Assembly: GCF_004124275.1 (NCBI RefSeq)
Contig: NZ_CP027218.1
Location: 1,243,501 to 1,307,500 of the forward strand
DNA: 64,000 nt
Source of the DNA: Pseudomonas sp. DTU12.3
GTDB lineage: Bacteria > Pseudomonadota > Gammaproteobacteria > Pseudomonadales > Pseudomonadaceae
Reading direction: 5' to 3'
A model generated the notes under the pieces. It was not told the DNA's origin. It did not search any database and saw only the letters and a program-made list of their open reading frames with translations. Every line of letters begins with the position of its first letter. Position 1 is the first letter of the stretch. Shown here piece after piece: positions 1 through 9,536 of the stretch. The position numbers and the translations under genes were made by a program.

Positions 1-195
1 GTTGATGAGGATCTTGCCCGAGGTCGGTTTGATCAGGCGGTTGATCATCTTCAGCGTGGTGCTTTTGCCGCAGCCTGATGGCCCGAGGAACACACAGATT
101 TCGCCTTCATTGACGGTCAGGCTTACCGAGTCCACGGCTTTGACGTCTTTGCCGTTGCTTTGGAAAGTTTTGCTGAGGTTTTGAAGTTCGATCAT
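1..195 (-). CDS. Osmoprotectant/glycine betaine ABC transporter ATPase (partial, N-terminus)
   Basis: Only the first 65 codons are in the window; the rest lies beyond base 1. The peptide starts MIELQNLSKTF and carries a Walker A motif GPSGCGKSTT near residues 37-46, followed by the MINRLIKPTSG segment typical of OpuCA/ProV-type ATPases of the quaternary-amine uptake family. It would energise the two permeases encoded just upstream on the same strand. The ATG at 195 overlaps the stop codon of the preceding permease (ATGA), which indicates translational coupling. Family assignment is firm. The transported substrate (betaine, choline, carnitine) is inferred from the neighbours. Confidence 0.9.
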   Translation of the reverse strand, partial: MIELQNLSKTFQSNGKDVKAVDSVSLTVNEGEICVFLGPSGCGKSTTLKMINRLIKPTSGKILIN

Positions 196-845
196 TTGAG
201 CAGTCCTTTTGGAGTCAACGAGCGTTGCAGCCATTGGAGAAACAGGTCAGCGAAAATGGCCAGAAGACTGACCAGCAGCGCGCCGACGATGAGCATCGAC
301 ATGTCACTGCGGCTGATGGAAGCGAGGATCAACACACCGAGGCCACCGGCGCCGATGGTCGCGGCGATGGTCATCACGCCGATGTTCATCACCACGGCGG
401 TGCGCACGCCGGCGAGGATCACTGGCACCGCAATCGGCAATTCGACCATGCGCAGGCGTTGGCCGAAGGTCATGCCGATGCCGCGTGCGGCTTCACGGAT
501 GCCCGGTTCAACGCTGGTGAGGGCGAGGTAGGTGTTGCGCATGATCGGCAGCAGCGAATAGAGGAACACAGCGGTGATCGCCGGCATCGGGCCGAGGCCC
601 TGGCCGAACTTGGAATAGAACGGCAGCAGCAGGCCGAACAGGGCAATCGACGGCACGGTCAGCAGCACCGTGGCGCTGGCTTGCAAGGGACCGGCGAGGG
701 TCGGAAACCGCGTCATCAAAATGCCCAACGGCACGCCAACGACAATTGCCAGGGTCACGGCGATGCCGACGAGGGTGATGTGCTGCCAGGTCAGGTGCAT
801 CACCTGCTGCCAGTCGAGATGGGAAAAGGCGTTCAGGAATTCCAT
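192..845 (-). CDS. Osmoprotectant ABC transporter permease
   Basis: This 217-residue inner-membrane protein has about five to six hydrophobic segments and the BPD_transp_1 EAA-type loop (EAARGIGMTFGQRLRMVELP, about residues 118-137). It also has the AATIGAGGLG stretch found in OpuCB/OpuCD and YehW/YehY permeases. It is the third gene of a four-gene operon (permease, binding protein, permease, ATPase) transcribed leftward. It begins 13 bp after the binding-protein gene and overlaps the ATPase start. It probably pairs with the permease at 1786-2502 to form the channel. I did not assign a letter because the gene order differs from the well-known opuC operon. Confidence 0.9.
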   Translation of the reverse strand: MEFLNAFSHLDWQQVMHLTWQHITLVGIAVTLAIVVGVPLGILMTRFPTLAGPLQASATVLLTVPSIALFGLLLPFYSKFGQGLGPMPAITAVFLYSLLPIMRNTYLALTSVEPGIREAARGIGMTFGQRLRMVELPIAVPVILAGVRTAVVMNIGVMTIAATIGAGGLGVLILASISRSDMSMLIVGALLVSLLAIFADLFLQWLQRSLTPKGLLK

Positions 846-858
846 GACTTCTCCTCTC

Positions 859-1764
859 TTAATTCAACGGATGTTGGCGCAGGAAATCGGCGGCAACTTT
901 CGATGGGCTTTCGTGATCGACATCGACCCGCGCGTTGAGCTGGCGCATGGTTTCGTCGTCGAACAGTTCGGCCAGCGGTTTGAGTTGTTCGGCCAGTCGC
1001 GGGTGCGCGTCGAGATAGGCCTGACGTACCACGGGTGCGGCGGTGTAGTCGGGGAAGTAATGCTTGTCGTCTTCCAGCAACTTCAGGCCGAAGGCGTTGA
1101 GGCGACCGTCCGTGGTGTAGACCAGACCGGCGAACACCTGGCCGTTGCGCAGCGCGGTGTAGACCAGCCCCGCGTCCATCTGGCGGATGTTGTTGCGGGT
1201 CAGGTTCATGCCGTAGAGATCGACCATGCCGATCAGGCCGTCGGAGCGGTTGGCGAACTCGGTGTCCAGCGCCACCAGATGATTGGTCTTGGCCTCGGCG
1301 CGCAGCACTTCGTTCAACTGGCTGATGTTGTTGATCTGCGGATATTGCTCAGCGACCTTTTTAGGGAGGGCGAGGGCGTAGGTGTTGCTGAATTTCGACG
1401 GTGTCAGCCAGATCAGGCCTTTCTTCGCGTCGAGTTCTTTCACTCGGGCGTAGGACTGGGCGCTGTCGAGTTTCTCGGTGACATGGTTGTAAGCCACCAG
1501 CGACACGCCGGTGTATTCCCAAAGCATGTCCAGTTGTCCGCTTTCATGGGCGCTGCGGGCGAGGTTGCTGCCCAGACCACCGGTGATCTGCGCGTCGTAA
1601 CCTTTGCTGCGCAGGTACTGCGCGGTGATTTCGGCGAGCAGGGTCTGCTCGGTAAACACCCGGGCGCCGAGGCGGATAACCGGTTTTTCAGCGGCTTGGG
1701 CGACGCCTGCGAACAGCAGGATGCAGCCCGCTATCAATCCCAGAGTCGAACTAAATCGTTTCAT
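859..1764 (-). CDS. Osmoprotectant ABC transporter substrate-binding protein
   Basis: A 301-residue periplasmic protein with an N-terminal signal peptide (basic MKR, hydrophobic core, cleavage likely after VAQA near residue 24). It is an OpuAC-type binding protein of the YehZ/OsmF/OpuCC group. The section GSNLARSAHESGQLDMLWEY matches the family's segment around the ligand pocket, and RNNIRQMDAGLVYTALRNGQ matches the family's hinge region. It should capture quaternary amines such as glycine betaine or choline. It lies between the two permease genes, in the same operon and 21 bp from the upstream permease. The exact ligand cannot be read from sequence. Confidence 0.9.
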   Translation of the reverse strand: MKRFSSTLGLIAGCILLFAGVAQAAEKPVIRLGARVFTEQTLLAEITAQYLRSKGYDAQITGGLGSNLARSAHESGQLDMLWEYTGVSLVAYNHVTEKLDSAQSYARVKELDAKKGLIWLTPSKFSNTYALALPKKVAEQYPQINNISQLNEVLRAEAKTNHLVALDTEFANRSDGLIGMVDLYGMNLTRNNIRQMDAGLVYTALRNGQVFAGLVYTTDGRLNAFGLKLLEDDKHYFPDYTAAPVVRQAYLDAHPRLAEQLKPLAELFDDETMRQLNARVDVDHESPSKVAADFLRQHPLN

Positions 1765-1785
1765 AAATACTCCTTCGCAAAAGCC

Positions 1786-2502
1786 TTAAGACGTGCGCAA
1801 ACCGCGTTCCAGCCAGAGTCGGCTGGCGAGGGTGACGACGCCATCGAGCAGCAAGGCCAGCAGCGCGGTGCACGCGGCGCCGAGCAGCAGTTGCGGCTGA
1901 TTGTTCAGGGCGATGCCAGGGAAGATCAGGCTGCCGAGGCTGTTGGCACCGATCAGGAAGGCCAGCGGCGCGGTGCCGACGTTGATCGCCAAGGCCACGC
2001 GCACACCACCGACAATGATCGGCACGGCGTTGGGCAATTCGACTTTCCACAGCACTTGGCGCGGCGTCATGCCGATGCCGACGGCCGCTTCTTTCAGCGA
2101 GCCTTGGACATTTTTCAGGCCTTCGTAGGTGTTGCGTACGATCGGCAACAGGGAAGCGAGGAACAAAGCGAAGATCGCCGGGCCACTGCCGATGCCGAGG
2201 ATGCCCAGGGCAATCGCGAGCACGGCCAACGGAGGCACGGTGTTACCGATATTGAAGATCTGCATGAAGCGTTCAGCGCGGCCGACCATGGTCGGGCGAC
2301 TGAGGAAGATGCCGGCGGGGATGCCCACGACAAGGGCAGCCAGCATTGAAGCGAGGACGAGAATCAGGTGAGCTTGCAGGTAAAACAACAAATCGTCGCG
2401 GTAGTGTTCGATCGTGTTGATGCCGATCCAGTGGACCAGCAGGGCCAGGAGCGCGATCACCACCGCACCTCCCATCAGCCCTTTGCCATAGCGGATAGCC
2501 AC
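1786..2502 (-). CDS. Osmoprotectant ABC transporter permease (first gene of operon)
   Basis: A 238-residue permease of the OpuC/YehW/YehY type, with several membrane spans and the EAA loop LKEAAVGIGMTPRQVLWKVE. The frame stays open upstream to 2748, but I place the start at a GTG at 2502. An AGGAG ribosome site lies 7 bases before it, and the extra upstream residues are basic and repeat-like, unlike any permease N-terminus. It is the promoter-proximal gene of the leftward operon. Its partner permease is 192-845 and its binding protein is 859-1764. The GTG start is inferred. Confidence 0.87.
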   Translation of the reverse strand: MAIRYGKGLMGGAVVIALLALLVHWIGINTIEHYRDDLLFYLQAHLILVLASMLAALVVGIPAGIFLSRPTMVGRAERFMQIFNIGNTVPPLAVLAIALGILGIGSGPAIFALFLASLLPIVRNTYEGLKNVQGSLKEAAVGIGMTPRQVLWKVELPNAVPIIVGGVRVALAINVGTAPLAFLIGANSLGSLIFPGIALNNQPQLLLGAACTALLALLLDGVVTLASRLWLERGLRTS

Positions 2503-2750
2503 AGGCGGACTCCTTTTTTTGTAGTCGGCGAACGCTCTCCCGTGTGGCATGCCATACATGGCTGCCGGGAATAAACGTTCGCGAGAAGCAGCTCCCTCAG
2601 CACCGGCAAAAAGCGGTCTGAAAGCGAGCCATGAGCGCAGCCTCGTCAGGCTAACTTGCTGATTTTTCAGCCCCTGACGAAAATTCGTAACAGGGGATGG
2701 ACGTCTCCGTGCTTTAAAAGGTTCCCACATCAGATGCCATCTGGCCACCC
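2503..2750. other. Upstream region of osmoprotectant operon, no gene
   Basis: Together with the REP doublet that follows it, this fills the gap between the leftward ABC operon and prfC. Short open frames here have no coding character. The leftward operon's promoter must lie in it, but I cannot point to a clear -35/-10 pair. Confidence 0.4.
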
Positions 2751-2831
2751 GTAGGAGCTGCCGAAGGCTGCGATCTTTTGACTTTGCTCTGAATCAACAG
2801 ATCAAAAGATCGCAGCCTGCGGCAGCTCCTG
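2751..2831. repeat. REP doublet (GTAGGAGCTGCCG family)
   Basis: Two inverted copies of the REP unit (GTAGGAGCTGCCG..GGCTGCGATC) face each other around a short AT-rich spacer and could fold into a long hairpin. It sits between the divergent osmoprotectant operon and prfC. The same family recurs at least nine more times in this window, always between genes. Confidence 0.92.
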
Positions 2832-2924
2832 CGGGGTTTTGCGGGTCCGAGGGACGGTGGTTTGGCGGTTACTTTTTAAGCTATACTCGCCGCCCTTTTT
2901 TGAATCACCGCCAGGCGATTTCCC

Positions 2925-4508
2925 ATGACCAACCAGGCCGCCGAAGTCGCGAAACGCCGCACTTTCGCCATTATTTCCCACCCCGATGCCGGTAAAACCA
3001 CGATCACCGAAAAGCTCCTGTTGATGGGCAAGGCGATTGCAGTGGCCGGTACGGTGAAATCCCGTAAATCCGATCGCCATGCGACATCCGACTGGATGGA
3101 GATGGAGAAGCAGCGGGGTATTTCCATTACCACGTCGGTCATGCAGTTCCCGTATCGCGAACACATGATCAACCTGCTCGACACCCCGGGCCACGAAGAC
3201 TTCTCCGAAGATACCTACCGCACCCTGACGGCGGTCGACTCGGCATTGATGGTTCTCGACGGCGGTAAAGGTGTCGAGCCACGGACCATTGCGCTGATGG
3301 ACGTCTGCCGTCTGCGTGACACGCCGATCGTCAGCTTCATCAACAAACTCGACCGTGACATCCGCGACCCGATCGAACTGCTCGACGAAATCGAAGCCGT
3401 TCTGAAGATCAAAGCCGCGCCGATCACCTGGCCGATCGGTTGCTACCGCGACTTCAAAGGCGTGTACCACCTGGCCGACGACTACATCATTGTCTACACC
3501 GCCGGTCATGGTCACGAACGCACCGAAACCAAGATCATCGAGAAACTCGACTCCGACGAAGCCCGCGCGCACCTGGGCGACGAGTACGAGCGTTTCATCG
3601 AGCAGCTTGAGCTGGTTCAGGGCGCCTGCCACGAATTCAACCAGCAGGAATTCCTCGACGGTCAGCTGACCCCGGTGTTCTTCGGTACCGCACTGGGCAA
3701 CTTCGGTGTTGACCACGTACTCGACGCCGTCGTTGATTGGGCGCCGCGTCCGCTGGCCCGTGTGGCCAACGAACGTACCGTTGAGCCGATCGAAGAGAAG
3801 TTCTCCGGCTTCATCTTCAAGATCCAGGCGAACATGGACCCGAAGCACCGCGACCGTATCGCCTTCATGCGCATTTGCTCCGGCAAGTACGAAAAAGGCA
3901 TGAAGATGCGCCACGTGCGCACCGGCAAGGACGTGCGCATCGGCGACGCCCTGACGTTCTTCTCCTCCGAGCGTGAGCAACTGGAAGAAGCCTTCGCCGG
4001 CGACATCATCGGTCTGCACAATCACGGCACCATCCAGATCGGCGACACCTTCAGCGAAGGCGAAACCCTCGGTTTCACCGGCATCCCGCACTTCGCCCCG
4101 GAACTGTTCCGTCGCGTTCGTCTGCGCGATCCGCTGAAATCCAAGCAACTGCGTCAGGGCCTGCAACAGCTGGCCGAAGAAGGCGCAACGCAGGTGTTCT
4201 TCCCGGAGCGCAGCAACGACATCATCCTCGGCGCCGTCGGTGTGCTGCAGTTCGACGTGGTCGCCAGCCGTTTGAAAGAGGAATACAAGGTCGAGTGCTC
4301 CTACGAGCCAATCACCGTGTACTCCGCGCGCTGGATCGAATGCGGCGACAAGAAGAAGCTCGAAGAATTCTCCAACAAGGCAGTGGAAAACCTTGCGGTC
4401 GACGGCGGCGGTCACCTGACCTACCTCGCCCCGACGCGGGTTAACCTGGCGTTGATGGAAGAGCGCTGGCCGGACGTGAAATTCCGTGCGACGCGTGAGC
4501 ATCACTAA
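2925..4508 (+). CDS. prfC: Peptide chain release factor 3
   Basis: A 527-residue translational GTPase that recycles RF1/RF2 from the ribosome after termination. G-domain motifs are clear: G1 SHPDAGKT at 18-25, the switch [10 protein letters not shown] at 86-93 and the NKLD specificity motif at 140-143. Domains II and III follow ([15 protein letters not shown] region, then [20 protein letters not shown]). Length equals that of E. coli RF3. It is a single-gene unit with an intrinsic terminator 24 bp downstream. A -10-like TATACT lies near 2882. Confidence 0.98.
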   Translation: MTNQAAEVAKRRTFAIISHPDAGKTTITEKLLLMGKAIAVAGTVKSRKSDRHATSDWMEMEKQRGISITTSVMQFPYREHMINLLDTPGHEDFSEDTYRTLTAVDSALMVLDGGKGVEPRTIALMDVCRLRDTPIVSFINKLDRDIRDPIELLDEIEAVLKIKAAPITWPIGCYRDFKGVYHLADDYIIVYTAGHGHERTETKIIEKLDSDEARAHLGDEYERFIEQLELVQGACHEFNQQEFLDGQLTPVFFGTALGNFGVDHVLDAVVDWAPRPLARVANERTVEPIEEKFSGFIFKIQANMDPKHRDRIAFMRICSGKYEKGMKMRHVRTGKDVRIGDALTFFSSEREQLEEAFAGDIIGLHNHGTIQIGDTFSEGETLGFTGIPHFAPELFRRVRLRDPLKSKQLRQGLQQLAEEGATQVFFPERSNDIILGAVGVLQFDVVASRLKEEYKVECSYEPITVYSARWIECGDKKKLEEFSNKAVENLAVDGGGHLTYLAPTRVNLALMEERWPDVKFRATREHH

Positions 4509-4531
4509 GCGCTGAACCGCTGTACCCAAAG

Positions 4532-4561
4532 CCCTCGAAGCGAAAGCCTCGAGGGTTTTTT
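4532..4561 (+). terminator. Intrinsic terminator of prfC
   Basis: CCCTCGA and TCGAGGG form a 7-bp stem with a 10-nt loop, followed by a run of six T, just after the prfC stop codon. Confidence 0.88.
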
Positions 4562-4597
4562 ATTGCCTGCCAATAACCCGCAGCAAAAATACTTCCT

Positions 4598-4682
4598 GTA
4601 GGAGCTGCCGAAGGCTGCGATCTTTTGATCTTGTCTTTAAAAAAACCAACGTCAACAGATCGCAGCCTTCGGCAGCTCCTAC
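4598..4682. repeat. REP doublet (GTAGGAGCTGCCG family)
   Basis: Two inverted REP units with the usual head-in orientation, separated by an A-rich spacer, lying between the prfC terminator and the MFS gene. Confidence 0.92.
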
Positions 4683-4797
4683 ACGGGGGGGTAGGGCGGC
4701 TCTGTTTTTCTGGTGTCAGGCATTTTGATGCGCGACAACGGCAGTGTTGACCGTTAGTGTTCCGGTTCCACGCCAGCCGCTTTCAGAGGTCAACGGA

Positions 4798-6033
4798 ATG
4801 ACGGGTCGATTGATTCACCTGCTACGTCTCGACGGCTATTTCAGCCTGATGGCCTGGGTACTCGCCGCGTTGCTGTTCATCAATCGCCTGAGCAGCATGG
4901 TCAAGCTGTTCATGGCGTTGTATCTGCGTCAGGAACTGGGGCTGGCGATCGAGACGGTTGGCTGGTTGCTGGCGACGTATGGCGGCGGTTTGCTGATCGG
5001 CTCGATGCTCGGTGGCTGGCTCAGTGATCATGTGCGCACCGCGCGGCTGACGGCGGCATTGTTCTTCGTTTCGATGTGGGTGCTGATCCTCCTCGGGCTG
5101 GTGACGCAGGTGCCGCTCTTGGCCGGGTTGCTGTTGCTTAGCGGCACCGTCGATGGCGCGATTCGTACGTTGCACCAGCGCTTGATCATGGAGTATTGCG
5201 AGCCTGCGCAGCGCCCCCGCGCCCAGGCTCTGAGCCGGGTGGCGCGCAACCTCGGCATGGCTGCCGCCGGTATTGCCGGCGGGGTGTTGGCGCAGACGGA
5301 TTTTCGCTGGGTGTTTTTTGCCAGTGCGGCGATGACGCTGCTGGCGTTGCTCTGGTTTGTGCGCACCACCTGGCGCCGGCCGGTGCTGAAATCTGACGAG
5401 GTAGCCGAGGCGGGCACAGGCACTGGAGCGCCGTTACGCGACACCGCGTTTCTCTGGCTACTGGCGGCGGCGGTGTTGCTCGGGATGGCTTTCGACACGG
5501 TCTACAGCACGCTGGGCAACTACCTGCGCGACTACTATCACCTGAGCACCGAAGCAATCGGTTGGCAGTTCGGGCTCAATGCGATGCTGGTGGTGGCGCT
5601 GCAAATTCCATTGACGCACTGGGGCGAGCGCTGGGGCGCACGGCGGCAACTGCTGGCCGGTTGTGTGCTGCTGGCGATCGGCTTGGCAATGCTGCCGTTT
5701 GGCTCCGGTTTGCTTTACGTCTGTCTGTCGACGGTGATCTGGACACTGGGTGAAGCTTTTTTCATGCCGCCGATGAATGTGCTGGTCATGCAGCATGCGC
5801 AGGGCGGTAAAAGCGGCCAATATTTTGGCCTGTTCTTCATGAGCTGGAGCGCGAGCGCACTCTTGTCGCCGGTGCTGAGTGGTCAGCTGTATGGGCGCTT
5901 CGGCGGGCACAGCGTGTGGTTTGCCAGTGCGACGCTGGCGCTGATGACGTTGCCGCTGATCTACTTGGCGACCCGCTCATCTATCGACGCGAAGGCGCTC
6001 GATACCAGCAAAGGCAGCCCTTCACTTAGCTGA
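4798..6033 (+). CDS. MFS transporter
   Basis: A 411-residue protein with about twelve hydrophobic segments. It has the MFS loop 2-3 signature in GGGLLIGSMLGGWLSDHVRT (about residues 62-81) and a second-half counterpart (HWGERWGARRQL). The start at 4798 has an AGAGGT ribosome site 7 bases upstream; a TTG at 4744 is in frame but unsupported. It stands alone between a REP doublet and the small acidic protein gene. Drug or metabolite export is plausible, but the substrate cannot be inferred. Confidence 0.88.
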   Translation: MTGRLIHLLRLDGYFSLMAWVLAALLFINRLSSMVKLFMALYLRQELGLAIETVGWLLATYGGGLLIGSMLGGWLSDHVRTARLTAALFFVSMWVLILLGLVTQVPLLAGLLLLSGTVDGAIRTLHQRLIMEYCEPAQRPRAQALSRVARNLGMAAAGIAGGVLAQTDFRWVFFASAAMTLLALLWFVRTTWRRPVLKSDEVAEAGTGTGAPLRDTAFLWLLAAAVLLGMAFDTVYSTLGNYLRDYYHLSTEAIGWQFGLNAMLVVALQIPLTHWGERWGARRQLLAGCVLLAIGLAMLPFGSGLLYVCLSTVIWTLGEAFFMPPMNVLVMQHAQGGKSGQYFGLFFMSWSASALLSPVLSGQLYGRFGGHSVWFASATLALMTLPLIYLATRSSIDAKALDTSKGSPSLS

Positions 6034-6184
6034 TTCGGTTATAGCGGTTATTCACAAGTGATCTGCCAAACCGGGGCATTTACCCGGGTTCATTAGCGTC
6101 CTATCTGGTGAACCCGGCTGATCGGAACTAGATTTCATTCAGCGCCGGATCGGCACTCCAGGCTTCAATCACGAAAGGATGGAA

Positions 6185-6445
6185 ATGGCTATGAGCATTT
6201 TTCAACGCATTGTGCTGTTGCTGAAGGTTTTGGTGATGCTGTCACTCGGTACGTCTGCAGCCTGGGCGAGTACTGCCGGTCCAGCGCAGGGTTTTAATGC
6301 GCCACATGGTCACGGCGGTGTGATCGTGCTGGCCAAGTCCGAGTCCGAACCGGGCGATCAGGATCAGGGCGGCAGCAAGGACGATGATGACTCGACCACG
6401 GACGAGCCGGATACTGACGATGACGACGGCGATAGCCAGACGTAG
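6185..6445 (+). CDS. Small secreted acidic protein, unknown function
   Basis: An 86-residue product with a convincing signal peptide (MSIFQRIVLLLKVLVMLSLG, cleavage likely after AWA near residue 31). A short mature domain contains HGHGG, followed by a very acidic tail rich in Asp, Glu, Ser and Gly (KDDDDSTTDEPDTDDDDGD). An AAAGGA ribosome site lies 5 bases before this ATG; an ATG at 6191 is also possible. The tail could bind calcium or be simply disordered. I recognise no family. Followed by a hairpin that may end transcription from both sides. Confidence 0.6.
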   Translation: MAMSIFQRIVLLLKVLVMLSLGTSAAWASTAGPAQGFNAPHGHGGVIVLAKSESEPGDQDQGGSKDDDDSTTDEPDTDDDDGDSQT

Positions 6446-6461
6446 ATCGCAGGCAAAAGAA

Positions 6462-6506
6462 AACCCCTTCTGCCTCGACTGATGCGCAATCGAAGTGGAA
6501 GGGGTT
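6462..6506 (+). terminator. Hairpin after small acidic protein gene
   Basis: AACCCCTTC pairs with GAAGGGGTT around a loop of about 27 bases. There is an A-rich run on the left flank, so it might also serve the convergent dpp operon. The T-run on the plus strand is weak. Confidence 0.5.
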
Positions 6507-6541
6507 GGGTTAACACATCATTTGCGGATAAACACGATCCC

Positions 6542-6628
6542 TGTAGGAGCTGCGGCACGCTGCGATCTTTTGCTCTTGATTCTGAAAATCAAAAGATCGC
6601 AGCCTCGTTGCACTCGACAGCTCCTACA
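6542..6628. repeat. Degenerate REP doublet
   Basis: Same GTAGGAGCTG family as elsewhere, but both inner arms have diverged (CGGCACGCTGCGATC and GCCTCGTTGCACTCGAC). It lies just past the end of dppF, where it could protect the 3' end of the long dpp transcript. Confidence 0.8.
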
Positions 6629-6639
6629 GGTTTTGTAGC

Positions 6640-7620
6640 TTACGCGGCGCCGTCGAGGAACTGCTCGGCGTAGTGGCAAGCCACCTGGCGACGGTCAAGC
6701 AGGCGCAAGGCCGGCTCTTCCGTGCTGCAACGCTCGGTCGCATACGGGCAGCGCTTGTGGAAAGCACAGCCCGATGGCGGGTTCAGCGGGTTAGGCAGTT
6801 CGCCGACAATCTTGATTTTCGGCTTGTTCGGGTCCGGGTGAATGGTCGGGGTCGCCGACAACAGCGCCTGGGTGTATGGGTGCAGCGGACGCTCGTAGAT
6901 ATCGTTCTTCGGCCCCATTTCCACCGGGCGACCGAGGTACATCACCATCACGTCATCGGCCACGTGTTGCACCACCGCAAGGTTGTGCGAAATGAACACG
7001 TAAGCGGTGTTGAACTCCTGCTGCAGATCCATGAACAGGTTCAACACCTGCGCCTGAATCGACACGTCGAGCGCCGAGGTCGGTTCGTCCGCCACCAGCA
7101 CCTTCGGTTGCAACATCATCGCCCGGGCCAGGGCGATACGCTGGCGCTGACCGCCGGAGAACATGTGCGGATAACGCTGGTAGTGCTCAGGGCGCAAGCC
7201 GACCTGCTTCATCATCGCCTGGACTTTCTCGCGACGTTCGGCAGCGGACAGGTTGGTGTTGATCAGCAAAGGTTCGCCGAGCTGGTCACCGACTTTCTGC
7301 CGTGGGTTCAACGAGGCGTACGGGCTTTGAAAAACCATCTGCACGTCTTTGCGCAATTGCTTGCGCTGGGACTTGTCAGCGCCAGTCACTTCCTGGCCAG
7401 CGATTTTCAGCGAACCTGAAGAAGGCTCTTCAATCAGCGTCAACGCACGGGCCAGAGTGGATTTGCCGCAACCCGATTCGCCAACAACCGCGAGGGTCTT
7501 GCCGGCTTCCAGTTCGAACGACACACCGTTGAGGGCGCGCACGGTCGCATGGCCCTTGAACAGGCCACGGGAGACTTCGTAGTGGCGGGTGAGGTCGCGG
7601 GCGGTAAGTACGACGGCCAT
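6640..7620 (-). CDS. dppF: Dipeptide ABC transporter ATP-binding protein DppF
   Basis: A 326-residue cytoplasmic ATPase. Walker A GESGCGKST is at 47-55, the ABC signature FSGGQRQR starts near residue 154, and Walker B follows as VLVADEPTSALD. A C-terminal oligopeptide-transporter extension has the pattern CAFHKRCPYATERC. It dimerises with DppD to power the DppBC channel. It is the last gene of dppBCDF; its ATG overlaps the dppD stop codon by one base (TAATG), a mark of coupled translation. Gene order and neighbours match the P. aeruginosa dpp locus. Confidence 0.96.
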   Translation of the reverse strand: MAVVLTARDLTRHYEVSRGLFKGHATVRALNGVSFELEAGKTLAVVGESGCGKSTLARALTLIEEPSSGSLKIAGQEVTGADKSQRKQLRKDVQMVFQSPYASLNPRQKVGDQLGEPLLINTNLSAAERREKVQAMMKQVGLRPEHYQRYPHMFSGGQRQRIALARAMMLQPKVLVADEPTSALDVSIQAQVLNLFMDLQQEFNTAYVFISHNLAVVQHVADDVMVMYLGRPVEMGPKNDIYERPLHPYTQALLSATPTIHPDPNKPKIKIVGELPNPLNPPSGCAFHKRCPYATERCSTEEPALRLLDRRQVACHYAEQFLDGAA

Positions 7621-8588
7621 TACGCCACCTCCTGGTTCAGCGGGTAGAAGCAGCGGGCGAGGCTGTGGGCTTTCGGATCAAGGCCTGGACGCTGCGCGCG
7701 GCAGCTGTCCTGCACGTACGGGCAGCGCGGCGACAGCAGGCAACCCTGCGGACGGTCGTAACGGCCCGGGACGATGCCCGGCAACGTCGACAGGCGTGAG
7801 GCGCCGAGGCTGTGCTCGGGAATCGCCTTGAGCAGCGCTTCGCTGTACGGATGCGCCGGGATGTCGAACAGTTGCGGCACCTGACCGACTTCAACGGCTT
7901 GGCCTGCGTACATCACGCAGACGCGCTGGGCGGTTTCCGCCACGACCGCGAGGTCGTGAGTGATCAGCACCAGGCCCATGTTCTGTTCTTTCTGCAACGC
8001 CAGCAGCAGATCCATGATCTGCGCCTGAATCGTCACGTCGAGCGCCGTGGTCGGTTCGTCGGCGATCAGCAGTTTCGGCTCGCCGGCAATCGCCATGGCG
8101 ATCGCAACGCGCTGGCTCATGCCGCCGGAGAGTTGATGCGGGTAGGCGTCCATACGGCTGGCGGCGCCGGGGATTTCAACTTTTTCCAGCAGCTCGATCG
8201 CACGTTTGCGCGCTTGCTTGCCGGACATTTTCAGGTGCAGGCGCAGCACTTCTTCGATCTGGAAACCGACGGTGTAGCTCGGGTTCAGCGCGGTCATCGG
8301 ATCCTGGAAGACCATCGACAGGTCTTTGCCGACGATTTGCCGACGCTGACGGTTGCTCAGCTTGAGCATGTCTTTGCCGTCAAAGTTGAGTGAGTCGGCG
8401 GTGACGATGCCCGGATGCTCGATCAGGCCCATCAGGGCCATCATGGTCACGGATTTGCCCGAGCCCGATTCGCCGACGATGGCCAGTACTTCGCCTTTGT
8501 CGACTTTCAGATCGAGGCCGTCGACCACCGGGGTCGCGGTCTTGTCGCCGAAGCGAACGTTGAGATTCTTGATTTCTAGCAGTGACAT
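7620..8588 (-). CDS. dppD: Dipeptide ABC transporter ATP-binding protein DppD
   Basis: A 322-residue ATPase starting [14 protein letters not shown], preceded by a GGAG ribosome site; upstream in-frame codons lack one. Walker A is GESGSGKSV, the signature [10 protein letters not shown] and Walker [13 protein letters not shown]. The C-terminal oligo-HPY segment contains [14 protein letters not shown]. It forms the second nucleotide-binding subunit with DppF. It is 10 bp from dppC and overlaps dppF by a base. Confidence 0.96.
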   Translation of the reverse strand: MSLLEIKNLNVRFGDKTATPVVDGLDLKVDKGEVLAIVGESGSGKSVTMMALMGLIEHPGIVTADSLNFDGKDMLKLSNRQRRQIVGKDLSMVFQDPMTALNPSYTVGFQIEEVLRLHLKMSGKQARKRAIELLEKVEIPGAASRMDAYPHQLSGGMSQRVAIAMAIAGEPKLLIADEPTTALDVTIQAQIMDLLLALQKEQNMGLVLITHDLAVVAETAQRVCVMYAGQAVEVGQVPQLFDIPAHPYSEALLKAIPEHSLGASRLSTLPGIVPGRYDRPQGCLLSPRCPYVQDSCRAQRPGLDPKAHSLARCFYPLNQEVA

Positions 8589-8598
8589 GGGAATCTCC

Positions 8599-9525
8599 TC
8601 AGGCGGCGTTCTTGAGTTTCGGGTCCAGCGCATCGCGCAGACCGTCGCCCATCAAGTTGATTGCCAGCACGCTGAGCAAAATGGTCAAACCAGGCAGACT
8701 GACTACCCACCAGGCGCGTTCGATGTAGTCGCGGGCCGAGGCCAGCATGGTGCCCCACTCAGGGGTTGGCGGTTGTACGCCAAGGCCGAGGAAGCCCAAT
8801 GCGGCAGCATCGAGAATCGCCGAGGAGAAGCTCAAGGTTGCCTGCACGATCAGCGGCGCCATGCAGTTGGGCAGCACGGTGATGAACATCAGGCGTGGCA
8901 GACCGGCACCGGCCAGACGCGCGGCGGTCACGTAGTCGCGGTTCAGTTCGCCCATCACGGCGGCACGGGTCAGACGCACGTAGGACGGCAAGGACACCAC
9001 AGCAATGGCGATCACGGTGTTGATCAGGCCAGGGCCGAGGATGGCGACAATCGCCACCGCCAGCAGCAGCGACGGCAGGGCCAGCATGATGTCCATCAGA
9101 CGCATGATGGTCGGGCCGATCATCTTCGGGAAGAAGCCGGCGAACAGACCCAGGAGGATCCCCGGAATCAGCGACATGACCACCGACGACAAGCCGATCA
9201 GCAGCGACAGGCGCGAACCCTGGATCAGGCGCGACAGCAGGTCACGACCTAATTCATCGGTACCGAGCAGGAATTGCATCTGCCCGCCTTCGAGCCAGGC
9301 CGGTGGCGTCAGCAGGAAGTCGCGGTATTGCTCGCTCGGGTTGTGCGGTGCCACCCAAGGGGCGAACAGTGCGCAGAAGATCACCAGCAACATGAACAGC
9401 AGGCCGGCAACCGCGCCTTTGTTCTTCGAGAAGGCTTGCCAGAATTCTTTGTACGGCGACGGGTACAGCAGGCTTTGATCCGCGGTGGAAGCGGCGGTGG
9501 CTACTGAGGAAGTTGGAGTGCTCAT
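8599..9525 (-). CDS. dppC: Dipeptide ABC transporter permease DppC
   Basis: A 308-residue inner-membrane protein. An N-terminal OppC_N-type segment ([19 protein letters not shown] then a membrane span) precedes the [18 protein letters not shown] region and the EAA loop of BPD_transp_1. The start at 9525 follows a GAGG ribosome site; the frame extends to 9681 but that part overlaps dppB and has no family match. It pairs with DppB, which ends 11 bp upstream. Confidence 0.95.
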   Translation of the reverse strand: MSTPTSSVATAASTADQSLLYPSPYKEFWQAFSKNKGAVAGLLFMLLVIFCALFAPWVAPHNPSEQYRDFLLTPPAWLEGGQMQFLLGTDELGRDLLSRLIQGSRLSLLIGLSSVVMSLIPGILLGLFAGFFPKMIGPTIMRLMDIMLALPSLLLAVAIVAILGPGLINTVIAIAVVSLPSYVRLTRAAVMGELNRDYVTAARLAGAGLPRLMFITVLPNCMAPLIVQATLSFSSAILDAAALGFLGLGVQPPTPEWGTMLASARDYIERAWWVVSLPGLTILLSVLAINLMGDGLRDALDPKLKNAA

Positions 9526-9536
9526 TGAATTGGACC

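Noticed and set aside
2802..4529. 575-codon open frame antisense to prfC
   Set aside because: A mirror of a highly conserved gene with biased third positions; no ribosome site and it runs into a REP.
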